From positions 1-64,000 of the forward strand of contig CANGNA010000007.1 of assembly GCA_947455215.1 (NCBI GenBank): a DNA stretch of 64,000 nt, given 5' to 3'. This stretch comes from Chitinophagaceae bacterium. GTDB lineage: Bacteria > Bacteroidota > Bacteroidia > Chitinophagales > Chitinophagaceae. The notes below the pieces were generated by a model. That model was not told the origin of the DNA, searched no databases, and saw nothing but the letters and a program-made list of their open reading frames with translations. This document shows positions 6,405 to 15,919 of this stretch, in pieces. Made by a program: the position numbers and the translations under genes. How positions within the stretch are numbered: position 1 is the first letter of the stretch; every line of letters begins with the position of its first letter.

Positions 6405-7946
6405 ATGCAATCAATACTTAGCGAACAGGAAGTAATACGCCGCGAGAAGCTGGCGGAACTGGCCGCACTGGGCATAGACCCATACCCGGCCCCCCTTTTT
6501 GAAATAACACACACCGCAACAGAAATAAAAAAGGGTTACTCCGAAGAGACTAAAGAGCAGTATAAACAGATATCTATAGCCGGCCGTATCATGAGCCGCC
6601 GCGATATGGGCAAGGCCAACTTTGCTGTTTTACAGGATGCTACCGGCACCATACAGATATATATAAAGCGCGACGAGCTTTGCCCCGGTGAAGACAAGAC
6701 CATGTTCGACACCGTATGGAAGCGCCTGATAGACCTGGGCGACATCATCGGTATTACAGGTTATGGCTTCATTACCAAAACAGGTGAAACATCGATACAC
6801 GTCGAGTCGTTCACCTTGCTTACCAAGGCCCTGCGCCCGCTGCCATCGGCCCCTAAAGAGAAGGATGGCGAGGTGTTCAACGAGATAACCGATCCGGAAT
6901 TCAAATACCGCCAGCGCTATGCCGACCTGATGGTGAACGCCGGCGTACGCGATACATTTACCCGCATCACCAAGATGAAGAATGCCATCCGTGGCTTTTT
7001 GAACGAGCGTGGCGGCCTGGAGGTAGATACTCCTGTGCTGCAGAGCATACCGGGTGGCGCACTTGCACGTCCGTTCATTACGCACCATAATGCACTGGAT
7101 ATGCCGTTGTACCTGCGTATAGCCAATGAGCTGTACCTGAAAAGGCTGATAGTAGGTGGTTTTGAATGGGTATACGAGTTCAGCCGTAACTTCCGTAACG
7201 AGGGTATGGACCGCACGCACAACCCTGAATTCACCATCCTGGAGTTTTACGTAGCCTACAAAGATTACCTGTGGATGATGGACACTACAGAGCAGATGCT
7301 GGAACAGACTGCTATTGCAACCAACGGTACTTCTGTAAGCGTAGTAAATGGCGTAGAAATAGACTTTAAGGCACCTTATAAGCGCATCAGCATTTTTGAT
7401 TCTATACACGAGCATACCGGTTTCGACATCAGCAATATGGACGAAGCGGGCATCCGCGAAGTATGTAAGGCGCTGAACATAGAGGTAGATGCCACTATGG
7501 GCAAGGGCAAGCTGATAGATGAGATATTTGGCGGCAAGTGCGAGAAGCACTACGTGCAGCCAACCTTTATCATAGACTACCCGATAGAAATGAGTCCGCT
7601 GACCAAGAAGCACCGCAGCAAAGAAGGTGTGGTAGAGCGTTTTGAGCTTATCATCAACGGTAAGGAGATAGCCAATGCGTATAGCGAGTTGAACGATCCT
7701 ATAGATCAGCGTGAACGCTTTGAAGAGCAGGTGCGCAATATGGAGCGTGGCGACAACGAGGCCATGTTCATAGACTACGATTTCCTGCGCGCACTGGAAT
7801 ACGGCATGCCGCCAACAGCGGGCATAGGCATAGGCATAGAAAGGCTGGCCATGCTGCTGACAGGCAACGTATCGATACAGGACGTGCTATTCTTCCCGCA
7901 AATGAGGCCTGAAAAAGTAGCAGAAGCTGCACCACAAAATGCTTAA
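6405..7946 (+). CDS. lysS: lysine--tRNA ligase (class II)
   Basis: Charges tRNA-Lys with lysine. The 513-residue product has the class II order: an N-terminal OB-fold anticodon-binding domain (about residues 55-150, ISIAGRIMSRRDMGKANFAVLQD), then the catalytic core with motif 2 FRNEGMDRTHNPEFT and motif 3 GIGIGIERLAMLL near the C-terminus. The length is normal for bacteria. It overlaps the next gene by eight bases, so the two are very likely cotranslated. Confidence 0.97.
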   Translation: MQSILSEQEVIRREKLAELAALGIDPYPAPLFEITHTATEIKKGYSEETKEQYKQISIAGRIMSRRDMGKANFAVLQDATGTIQIYIKRDELCPGEDKTMFDTVWKRLIDLGDIIGITGYGFITKTGETSIHVESFTLLTKALRPLPSAPKEKDGEVFNEITDPEFKYRQRYADLMVNAGVRDTFTRITKMKNAIRGFLNERGGLEVDTPVLQSIPGGALARPFITHHNALDMPLYLRIANELYLKRLIVGGFEWVYEFSRNFRNEGMDRTHNPEFTILEFYVAYKDYLWMMDTTEQMLEQTAIATNGTSVSVVNGVEIDFKAPYKRISIFDSIHEHTGFDISNMDEAGIREVCKALNIEVDATMGKGKLIDEIFGGKCEKHYVQPTFIIDYPIEMSPLTKKHRSKEGVVERFELIINGKEIANAYSELNDPIDQRERFEEQVRNMERGDNEAMFIDYDFLRALEYGMPPTAGIGIGIERLAMLLTGNVSIQDVLFFPQMRPEKVAEAAPQNA

Positions 7947-8547
7947 ACGAATACTATTCATATCATCGCTGGCCATTACTGTCTCCGCATGTGCACAAAC
8001 ATACGGAGACAGCATTGCCGCGTGGCAAAAGCAGTATACCAAAGATCTGCTGGCCGATACACGCAGCCCCATAAAGCCCGGCGATGTAAAGTATATGCAC
8101 TTCTACCCTGCCGACCGCGCTTTTTGCGCGTGGGGAGATGTGACCGTAAACCCCGGTAGCCAACCCTTCCTTATCAATACACACAGCGGCAAGCAAAAGC
8201 CATTCAAGGAGTACGGCACCATCACCTTTAAGATAAAGGATACCACCCAAACGCTGCACATATACCAGATGGTAGACATGATGAGTGGCAAGCCCAGCAG
8301 CGACGAACTCTTTATCCCCTTTAACGACCGCACCAATTACGAAGGCACCTACGCAGGTGGCCGCTATATAGATCTGTCCATAAAAGATATTGTGAACGGG
8401 CAGTTGCTGATCGACTTCAACAAATGCTACAACCCGTATTGCGCTTTCTCTGACGGGTATTCCTGTCCCATACCACCCGACGAGAACCACCTGCATATGT
8501 CTATAACAGCAGGCGAAAAGATGTTCAGTAAGAATCTGGGGTATTGA
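7939..8547 (+). CDS. DUF1684 family lipoprotein
   Basis: The 202-residue product has a lipoprotein signal (lipobox VSAC, Cys18) and a DUF1684 domain: YMHFYPADRAFCAWGDV, FIPFNDRTNYEGTYAGGRYIDL and the C-terminal DFNKCYNPYCAFSDGYSCPIPP block with its cysteines. The function of DUF1684 is unknown. The ATG lies inside the last codons of lysS (eight-base overlap), pointing to translational coupling with an otherwise unrelated housekeeping enzyme. Confidence 0.85.
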   Translation: MLKRILFISSLAITVSACAQTYGDSIAAWQKQYTKDLLADTRSPIKPGDVKYMHFYPADRAFCAWGDVTVNPGSQPFLINTHSGKQKPFKEYGTITFKIKDTTQTLHIYQMVDMMSGKPSSDELFIPFNDRTNYEGTYAGGRYIDLSIKDIVNGQLLIDFNKCYNPYCAFSDGYSCPIPPDENHLHMSITAGEKMFSKNLGY

Positions 8548-8578
8548 TAACGGTGGTGATCTTTCACTAATGCAGCCC

Positions 8579-8621
8579 GTTACACAATAATATATCTAAA
8601 CACGGGTTATATTATTGTAAC
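8579..8621. promoter_or_regulatory. AT-rich inverted repeat before the SGNH gene
   Basis: GTTACACAATAATATA and TTATATTATTGTAAC form near-complementary arms (one two-base bulge) around a 12-base loop. It starts 32 bases after the DUF1684 stop and ends 20 bases before the SGNH ATG, so it could be an operator, a terminator without T tract, or both. Confidence 0.45.
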
Positions 8622-8641
8622 ACACAAAACCCTTATAAATA

Positions 8642-9259
8642 ATGAATTGGGAAACCTATCTGGCCCTGGGTGATAGTATAACTATTGGCGCACGCACCTA
8701 CCTGGGCTACCCCGAAATTGTTGCCGACAAGCTGAGCACCCGGCTCAACAGGCATTGGAACGTGATCAACCACGCCACCTGCGGGTTTAAGGCCATAGAC
8801 CTGGCCCGCAATATGGACACCCACTTTCCGGCGCTTAAAGACACAAGACCCAACATCACCACCATCCTCATTGGCACCAACGATATAAAGGAAAAAGTAC
8901 CGGTGGCAGATTACAGGATGGCCATGCACCAGGTATTGATAAAGGCCAGCCTGCTTGCAGGTAACGGCGCTATTACCCTGCTGACGATACCGGAGTTTCA
9001 CAAGGGCATCTCCTACCCTTACTCTTACGATATGAACCGGCAGGTAGCTATCTTCAATACAGTACTGGAGGAACTGGCCCAGCAGTTTGGTATACGCCTG
9101 CTACAGCTTGCCCACACCGAAGCGCATTTTACCGATGGCGTACACCTGAACCAGGCAGGCATAGTATCGTTTGCCGACCAACTGGTAGCGCATATACTGA
9201 ATGATAAGGGTATAGATGTGGCGCCTGCGCCGGTGGCTGAAGTGGTTGGGTTTAGTTGA
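8642..9259 (+). CDS. SGNH/GDSL-type esterase/lipase
   Basis: The 205-residue product has the SGNH blocks in order: GDSIT (nucleophile Ser at about residue 12), a conserved Gly in ATCGFKA, GTNDIK (Asn), and DGVHLNQAG (Asp and His of the triad). Such hydrolases cut ester bonds in lipids, sugars or peptidoglycan. There is no signal peptide, so it is probably cytoplasmic. It starts with a typical MNWETYLALGDS and is preceded by the inverted repeat at 8579-8621. Confidence 0.9.
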   Translation: MNWETYLALGDSITIGARTYLGYPEIVADKLSTRLNRHWNVINHATCGFKAIDLARNMDTHFPALKDTRPNITTILIGTNDIKEKVPVADYRMAMHQVLIKASLLAGNGAITLLTIPEFHKGISYPYSYDMNRQVAIFNTVLEELAQQFGIRLLQLAHTEAHFTDGVHLNQAGIVSFADQLVAHILNDKGIDVAPAPVAEVVGFS

Positions 9260-9513
9260 GGGGGCGTTGGTGGGAGCGCCAACAATGGCGTGAACGTATA
9301 TCGTTTTTTATTGGGTGAACTAAACTGCTCTTTAAAAAAATAACAACCTGAATAGAATACGTAAGCTTGAATGAATGAAATGAGGTACGACCATACATGT
9401 CATCATAAACGAATTTATGATTTGAATAACAATGATTAATCCTTTTATATTTATCTAATGTATAAATTTGTTTAACTATTTTAAATAAGTAATAAACAAA
9501 ACTGCATTACACA

Positions 9514-11232
9514 GTGAAACTGGAATGTGTAAAGAATATAGTTAAAGGATTGTCTCCATTGCTGATCATTATCGTGGTAATTATTCCCTACGCCCTGCGT
9601 GCCCAAAGCCAAAACAATAACTGGCTGTTTGGGAATGGAGCCGGGATCAATTTCAACGGGACGGGAGTAACAGCCTTAACAGGGAATGCCGGAGTGAGTA
9701 TAGAGGGTTGTGCCAGTGTATCGGGCGAGGCTACAGGTGAATTGCTGTTTTACAGTAATGGACTTACCATATGGAACAGGAATAACGATACAATGGTAAA
9801 CGGTACCAACTTGCTCGGTGGAGCAAGCACGTCATCGACCCAGGGTGTAACAATTGTACCCTACCCGGGGAAAGCCGGGCAATATGTTGTCTTTACCATA
9901 GATGAGACGTTTAATGGAGCAGGTAACGGATTCCGCTATTCCGTTGTGGATATGACCCGTGAAGGCGGACTGGGCGCAGTTATATCCGGGCAAAAAAATA
10001 TACTGGTACAAACCAACACCACGGAACGGCTGGCAGTAGCCAGAAAACAGGATGGCAGTGGATACTGGATAGTGATCCATGAACGCAATAACAACGTTTT
10101 TAAGGCTTATGAGTTGGGTTGGGCTGGATTGGAGTCCACGCCGGTTGTCAGCACGGCAGGAACAATTCACAGTACCGCACCGCAACCCGACGGCGACGGC
10201 ACTATGGGGTATATGAAGATGAACAATGCCGGAAATAAAATAGCCGTGGCTATTTATGCGCAGAATAAAATAGATCTACTTGACTTTGATAATTGCTCGG
10301 GTGTTGTAGCGGACAACAAATCCATAACTACTATAGACCACCCCTACGGCATAGAATTTTCGCCAGATGACCAACAGCTTTATTTTTCAGTATACTACAA
10401 TGCAGGATTTTCGGGCATTATCTACCAGGCGAATATGACAACACTATCGACCGTTGTTGCGGGTATATCCTCTTCTTACAACAACCAATGCGTAGGAGCA
10501 CTACAATGCGGACCAAACAACAAAATATACGTTACCATCAATAGTGAATCGTGGTTGTCTGCAATAGACAAACCCAACGAACCCGGCCCAGCCTGCACAT
10601 TTATTGATAAGGCGGTGCTGCTACCCAACAACGGACTGTTCCCCAGAACGGGTCTACTGGGGCTTCCGGCAAGTGTGCCGGCGGCTATAAGCAGTGACCA
10701 GACATGGAGAATTACCGTTACAGATAGCTGTGCGGATAAGCCTATTGCCCTGCAACTGACCCCAACCACCGGCATCAACAACCTGGCATGGGCATTTGGA
10801 GACGGCGCTTATCAATATAATGCAGACCTATCGGGGCAGGCAATACATAGTTATGGCAGTGGCGGTTACTATAGTGTTCAGGCAATTGCAGAACGCACTT
10901 GCGGTGGCACAGATACGATAGCTGCTGCCGTAACAATTGCCGGTTGCGATAGCAACAATTGCGTAGTCACGGTGCCTGGCGCTTTTACGCCGAACAATGA
11001 CGGCCTCAACGATGCACTAAAACCCGTGATCACCTGCCCTGCACTTAGCAAATACGGCTTCCATATCTATAACCGCTGGGGCGAAATGGTGTTTTCTGCC
11101 GACCAGGTCAACCAGGCCTGGAATGGCACTTACAAACAGCAAAACTGCGATCTGGGCTGCTATAACTACCTGCTGACCTACTATACCGACAAACAACATA
11201 CATTGACAGGCACTATAACATTATTGCGATGA
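9514..11232 (+). CDS. T9SS type B sorting-domain protein with PKD domain
   Basis: Secreted surface protein of 572 residues. It has a signal peptide (residues 1-31, ending ALRAQS), a beta-propeller-like region (35-385, starting NNWLFGNGAGINFNG), a PKD-like domain (390-475, LAWAFGDGAYQYNADL...HSYGSGGYYSVQAIA) and a C-terminal gliding-motility-type (CHU_C) domain (480-572: PGAFTPNNDGLNDALKP, YNRWGEMVFSADQVNQAWNG). That domain directs export through the type IX system and surface attachment. The start is GTG; no in-frame ATG precedes the signal peptide. Upstream 254 bases are AT-rich with no gene. Confidence 0.9.
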   Translation: MKLECVKNIVKGLSPLLIIIVVIIPYALRAQSQNNNWLFGNGAGINFNGTGVTALTGNAGVSIEGCASVSGEATGELLFYSNGLTIWNRNNDTMVNGTNLLGGASTSSTQGVTIVPYPGKAGQYVVFTIDETFNGAGNGFRYSVVDMTREGGLGAVISGQKNILVQTNTTERLAVARKQDGSGYWIVIHERNNNVFKAYELGWAGLESTPVVSTAGTIHSTAPQPDGDGTMGYMKMNNAGNKIAVAIYAQNKIDLLDFDNCSGVVADNKSITTIDHPYGIEFSPDDQQLYFSVYYNAGFSGIIYQANMTTLSTVVAGISSSYNNQCVGALQCGPNNKIYVTINSESWLSAIDKPNEPGPACTFIDKAVLLPNNGLFPRTGLLGLPASVPAAISSDQTWRITVTDSCADKPIALQLTPTTGINNLAWAFGDGAYQYNADLSGQAIHSYGSGGYYSVQAIAERTCGGTDTIAAAVTIAGCDSNNCVVTVPGAFTPNNDGLNDALKPVITCPALSKYGFHIYNRWGEMVFSADQVNQAWNGTYKQQNCDLGCYNYLLTYYTDKQHTLTGTITLLR

Positions 11233-11400
11233 TATTATTGGCAAATTGATCAATAGCTAGTTTGTGCTGAGTATTGGTGAGCACACCAACAATGGCGGAA
11301 TCGGTTACTTAGTGGCCCATGACCGTGTCGCTCATTCGATACTTCGCCAAGCTCAGTATAAACTCAGCTCAGCGTGACACTATGTGTATGTCAGTAAAAC

Positions 11401-14400
11401 CTACCCCTTCACCACATCCTTCTTCACCATACCCTCTAAGAAGAAGAGCACATCCTGCATGTTCTTGATGCGGTCTACGACCAGCATGAAGTTCTTGCCT
11501 ACCTGTTTGAGGCGGGCATTGCGGGTGCGGTTCTGGATATAGTCCAGAATATAGTTGAAGGTGTCTGACTCGTAATAGGTAGAGTCCGGGTCGCTGATGA
11601 AGTACAGGCGCATCTGGTCGTTCTTCAGTATCAGCTTTTCGAAGCCCAGGCTACAGGCCACGGTACGGCAGCGTATGGTGGTGAACAGTTCTGTTACCTG
11701 CGGTGGTATAGGGCCAAACCGGTCCTGTAGCTCTGCGGCAAACTTCTGCAGTTCTTCTTCCTCTTCAATATCATCCAGCTGGGTGTAGATAGACAGGCGT
11801 TCGGTGATATTCTCGATATAGGTATCGGGTATCAGTATCTCCAGGTCGGTATCTATGGTGCAATCTGTCACATAGTCCATCTTGCGGTTCATCTCTTCCT
11901 TAAATACCTCCTTAAAGTCGCCACTCTTCAGCTCGCGCATAGCCTCGGCCAGTATCTTCTGGTACATCTCGAAGCCTATATCGGTGATAAAGCCGCTCTG
12001 CTCGCCGCCCAGCAGGTTACCGGCACCACGTATATCCAGGTCGCGCATGGATATCTGGAAGCCACTACCCAGCTCGTTGAACTGTTCCAGCGTTTGCAGG
12101 CGCTTGCGGCTATCGCCAGGCAACAGGCTCATAGGCGGCGCTATCAGGTAGCAGAAGGCCTTTTTGTTGCTGCGACCTACCCTACCCCTCAGCTGGTGCA
12201 GATCGCTAAGGCCAAACTGGTGGGCATTGTTAATGATGATGGTATTGGCGTTAGATATATCCACACCACTCTCTACTATATTGGTACAGCACAGTACATC
12301 GTACTTCTGCTCTATAAAGGTCATCAGGGCTTCTTCCAGCTGGTGGCCTTCCATCTGTCCGTGAGCCATGCCTATGTTCAGATCGGGACACAGACCACGG
12401 AGCAGGGTCACCATTTCGGGCAGGCTCTGTACGCGGTTGTGCACAAAGTATACCTGGCCGTTGCGCTCTGCCTCGAAATAGATCGCATCGCGGATGGCGA
12501 ACTCATCGAACACCAGCACCTCGGTATGTACGGGCTGCCTGTTGGGCGGCGGGGTGTTGATGATGCTCAGGTCTCGGGCATTCATTAGCGAGAACTGCAG
12601 CGTACGTGGTATAGGCGTGGCGGTGAGGGTCAGGGTATCTACGTTGGCCTTCATCTCGCGTAGCTTTTCCTTGGCACCTACGCCAAACTTCTGCTCCTCG
12701 TCTATGATCAGCACACCCAGGTCTTTGAACTTCACATCCTTGCCCAGCAGGCCGTGTGTACCTATAATAATATCTATCTTACCCTCTTCCAGGCGCTTGA
12801 GCGTTTCCTTCTTCTCCTTGGCCGATTTGAACCGGTTGATATAATCAACATTGGCCGGGAAGTCTTTCAGGCGCTCTTTAAAGGTATTGTAATGCTGGTA
12901 GGCCAATATGGTGGTAGGCACCAGTACTGCTGCCTGCTTGCTGTCGCATACGGCTTTAAAGGCAGTACGTACGGCCACCTCGGTCTTACCGAAGCCCACA
13001 TCGCCACACACCAGTCGGTCCATAGGTGCAGGGGCTTCCATGTCGCGCTTTACGTCGGCAGTGGCCTTGCTTTGGTCGGGCGTATCCTCGTAGAAGAACG
13101 ACGCTTCCAGCTCCGTTTGCATATAACTATCAGGCGTAAAGGCAAACCCTTCTGATGCTTTGCGTTTGGCGTAGAGCTTTATCAGGTCGGCGGCAATATC
13201 CTTTACCTGCTTCTTGGTCTTGTTCTTCAGCTTCTGCCAGGCGTCGCTGCCCAGCTTGTTTACGCGGGGTACAGTACCTTCTTTGCCGGTATACTTGGTT
13301 ATTTTGTGCAGGCTGTTCACATTCACATACAGCACATCGTTATCCTTGTACAATATGCGGATGGCCTCCTGCATGTTGCCATTCACCTCTATCTTCTGCA
13401 AGCCACTGTAGCGGCCCACACCATGATCTATGTGCGTCACAAAGTCGCCCGGCTGCAGTTCCCTCAGGGCACGCAGTGTAAGTGCCTTGCCCTTGCTGTA
13501 GGCCTGCTTCAGGTTGTACTTGTGGTAGCGCTGGAATATCTGGTGATCGGTATAGCAGATCACTTTCTTCTCGTGGTCTATAAAACCCTTGCTGATGGCA
13601 GTGGGAACGGGCACAAAGGGTATATTGGCATTCAGGTCGTCGAACACACTGCGGAGGCGCTCCAACTGCTTGGGGTTCTCCGCAAACATATATACGGTAT
13701 AATGCTCGGCAATACGCTTCTGCATATCGGCTATCAGCATATTGAACTGCCTGTTGAACACCGGCTGCTCGTCGGTAGCAAACTTAAAGGCTGCATCCAC
13801 ATTACCGGCTATCTTCTCCAGCGAATGGTTGTACCACTCTACCAGGTGCATGTTCTTTATCTTCGCCGCCCACTCTCCCGGTTGCTCAAAGTCGGCACGG
13901 GATATCTCGCGGATCAGTTCCTCTTCGTGGTCTATGGCTACCTGGCCCAGTTCCATCTTATCGGGCAGATCACCCAATAGCTTTTCTATACGGCCAATGG
14001 TAAATTGCAGGTCTTTGGCCCATACAATGGTATTATCGGGCAGGAAGTCGAGCAGGGATATCTTCTCCTGCGCATCAAATTTGGTCTCTATATTAGGGAG
14101 GATAGATACCTGTAGCAACTTACGCTCCGAGAGCTGTGTCTCGGGGTTGAAGATACGGATGCTATCCACCTCTTTATCGAACAGTTCTATACGATATGGA
14201 TGCTCATTGCCGAAGGAATAGATATCGAGGATACCGCCACGCATGGCAAACTGGCCGGGTTCATACACAAAATCCTCCCTGCGAAAACCAAGGGTAACGA
14301 ACTGTGTCATGAGGGCTTCCACCTCTATCTCCTCGCCCACCTTTATGTGGATCATATTACCGGAGAGAGATGACGGGTTGATCACCTTTTCGAACAAGGC

Positions 14401-14787
14401 TTCGGGGTAGGTAACCAGTACTTTTTTCTTAGGGTTCTTGCCGGCAAACTTGGTGAGCGCTTCTGTGCGCAGCATTACATGGCTGCTGTTCAGCTCGTTG
14501 AAGGCACCTGTGCGCTTGAATGAATCGGGGAAGAAACAGATATCCAGCGCCTTGGTCAGATGCTCCATATCGTTGTGGAAGTAAGCGGCCTCTTCTTTAT
14601 CGTTCAGGATAAAGACATGGTTGAAGTCGAGCTGCTGCCACAAACCGGTAGCAATAAAGTTGATGGATGAGCCCCTGAGATTATCGAGATAGAGGCGGAT
14701 CTTGGGACCGGGCATAGATACCCCGGCGGCTACTTGTTTCAGCCGGATATCGTTCTGGTATAATCCCTGTAGTACTTCCAGGTTCAT
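11401..14787 (-). CDS. mfd: transcription-repair coupling factor
   Basis: Mfd removes RNA polymerase stalled at DNA lesions and recruits UvrA. The 1128-residue product shows the expected order: N-terminal UvrB-like module, RNA-polymerase-interaction domain (PGDFVTHIDHGVGRYSGL, about residue 445), the RecG-like translocase with Walker A GDVGFGKTE, DEEQKFG box and QLRGRVGRSNKKAFCYL, then the C-terminal TRCF domain. The length is normal. It is a single gene with its own -7 element. Confidence 0.97.
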   Translation of the reverse strand: MNLEVLQGLYQNDIRLKQVAAGVSMPGPKIRLYLDNLRGSSINFIATGLWQQLDFNHVFILNDKEEAAYFHNDMEHLTKALDICFFPDSFKRTGAFNELNSSHVMLRTEALTKFAGKNPKKKVLVTYPEALFEKVINPSSLSGNMIHIKVGEEIEVEALMTQFVTLGFRREDFVYEPGQFAMRGGILDIYSFGNEHPYRIELFDKEVDSIRIFNPETQLSERKLLQVSILPNIETKFDAQEKISLLDFLPDNTIVWAKDLQFTIGRIEKLLGDLPDKMELGQVAIDHEEELIREISRADFEQPGEWAAKIKNMHLVEWYNHSLEKIAGNVDAAFKFATDEQPVFNRQFNMLIADMQKRIAEHYTVYMFAENPKQLERLRSVFDDLNANIPFVPVPTAISKGFIDHEKKVICYTDHQIFQRYHKYNLKQAYSKGKALTLRALRELQPGDFVTHIDHGVGRYSGLQKIEVNGNMQEAIRILYKDNDVLYVNVNSLHKITKYTGKEGTVPRVNKLGSDAWQKLKNKTKKQVKDIAADLIKLYAKRKASEGFAFTPDSYMQTELEASFFYEDTPDQSKATADVKRDMEAPAPMDRLVCGDVGFGKTEVAVRTAFKAVCDSKQAAVLVPTTILAYQHYNTFKERLKDFPANVDYINRFKSAKEKKETLKRLEEGKIDIIIGTHGLLGKDVKFKDLGVLIIDEEQKFGVGAKEKLREMKANVDTLTLTATPIPRTLQFSLMNARDLSIINTPPPNRQPVHTEVLVFDEFAIRDAIYFEAERNGQVYFVHNRVQSLPEMVTLLRGLCPDLNIGMAHGQMEGHQLEEALMTFIEQKYDVLCCTNIVESGVDISNANTIIINNAHQFGLSDLHQLRGRVGRSNKKAFCYLIAPPMSLLPGDSRKRLQTLEQFNELGSGFQISMRDLDIRGAGNLLGGEQSGFITDIGFEMYQKILAEAMRELKSGDFKEVFKEEMNRKMDYVTDCTIDTDLEILIPDTYIENITERLSIYTQLDDIEEEEELQKFAAELQDRFGPIPPQVTELFTTIRCRTVACSLGFEKLILKNDQMRLYFISDPDSTYYESDTFNYILDYIQNRTRNARLKQVGKNFMLVVDRIKNMQDVLFFLEGMVKKDVVKG

Positions 14788-14795
14788 TAGTGGCG

Positions 14796-14803
14796 CAAAA
14801 GTA
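14796..14803 (-). promoter_or_regulatory. mfd -7 promoter element
   Basis: On the minus strand TACTTTTG fits TAnnTTTG, eight bases before the mfd ATG. Confidence 0.55.
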
Positions 14804-14890
14804 GGGAAATGACAGGCAAAAAAAGTGATGAAAATGTTAGCAATTCATAGAAATATTTCTTAATTTACCGTACCCATTAATATTCAACGT

Positions 14891-15799
14891 ATGAACAAGT
14901 TAAACATCTTTGTAACTCATGTGTTGCTTTTATCCCTCTTTGCCACACATTCAGTTCAGTCGCGCACCATCAATACCACGCTCCGGCGATCGGTCTTCAA
15001 CAAATTGGTATCTGTAAAGGCTACTTCTGCAGGCGGACTGTATGAGAACTGCCTGAAGCTGGATATCACCAACAATTCTCCCGATACGCTTTTAATGACG
15101 GTAGACCCCGCAATGATCTTTCAGCCGGATGATACCAACTACCAGGACCTGGTGACCATGGGTACAGAAACGGTGCCTATAGTACCTAAGGAAACGGCTA
15201 AGATGAGTGTGTTTGCCTATTGCGGCAAGAGCTATGCCCGGTGCCCTGCCCGCAATATGAACTACACACTTGCCCGCCGGGTAGACAGTGTGCTGGTAAA
15301 GACCATGAAGCATATGAAGGAGCAACAGGTGAGCACATCGCTGGGGCAAACGGCTGTATGGCACTTCACCAACCGCCACTGCCTGAATACTGTTTATGAC
15401 CATAACAACCCGCGTGCATCGGAAGAGCTGGTGCAATTCATAGCCAAAGAAAGGCACAGCAAGGTGCCTGATATATTTACCGAATACGAGACCAGCGTAA
15501 AGCCCGGTATGCCCGTAATGGTAGCCGATGGTAAAGCAACAACTTATGTGGTGGTAAAGTGGAAACACGCCAATGCCCCCAAGCATATGATAGTAACCGT
15601 ATTGAAAGAGAATGGCGATGTATATAAAAGAATTTATGGCAACGACCAGATAGATAAAGAAGGCCACACCGTATTGGTAGCCTTTAATTCTGTGAACGAT
15701 ATAAAGGGTGTATACTACGTAGAGCTGAAGGGAGATGACGGCAAGGTATGGGACAAGCAAAAGGTGATAGTGGGCTACGATCCGTGTAATATGATGTAG
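14891..15799 (+). CDS. hypothetical secreted protein
   Basis: The 302-residue product has a signal peptide (residues 1-24, VTHVLLLSLFATHSVQS) and no recognised domain. Residues 30-110 look like an immunoglobulin-like fold (LKLDITNNSPDTLLMTVDPAMIFQP), followed by a helical middle part (140-190) and a C-terminal beta domain (205-300). Two Cys in CGKSYARCP may pair. A strong hairpin follows (15866-15887). Function unknown. Confidence 0.55.
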   Translation: MNKLNIFVTHVLLLSLFATHSVQSRTINTTLRRSVFNKLVSVKATSAGGLYENCLKLDITNNSPDTLLMTVDPAMIFQPDDTNYQDLVTMGTETVPIVPKETAKMSVFAYCGKSYARCPARNMNYTLARRVDSVLVKTMKHMKEQQVSTSLGQTAVWHFTNRHCLNTVYDHNNPRASEELVQFIAKERHSKVPDIFTEYETSVKPGMPVMVADGKATTYVVVKWKHANAPKHMIVTVLKENGDVYKRIYGNDQIDKEGHTVLVAFNSVNDIKGVYYVELKGDDGKVWDKQKVIVGYDPCNMM

Positions 15800-15865
15800 C
15801 CATCGACATATATACCGTGTTGTTATAATGCACGGTAAGTATAACAACCGAAAATGTTTAATGTA

Positions 15866-15895
15866 ATAGCCCCACGCGGGGCTATTATTGTTTTC
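15866..15895. terminator. terminator between the secreted protein and ClC genes
   Basis: AATAGCCCC / GGGGCTATT arms with an ACGC-type loop, then a T-rich run. Because it lies inside the 5' extension of the next open frame, it supports the later ClC start at 15920. Confidence 0.75.
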
Positions 15896-15919
15896 CTTTG
15901 CACACAAAACCACCACACC

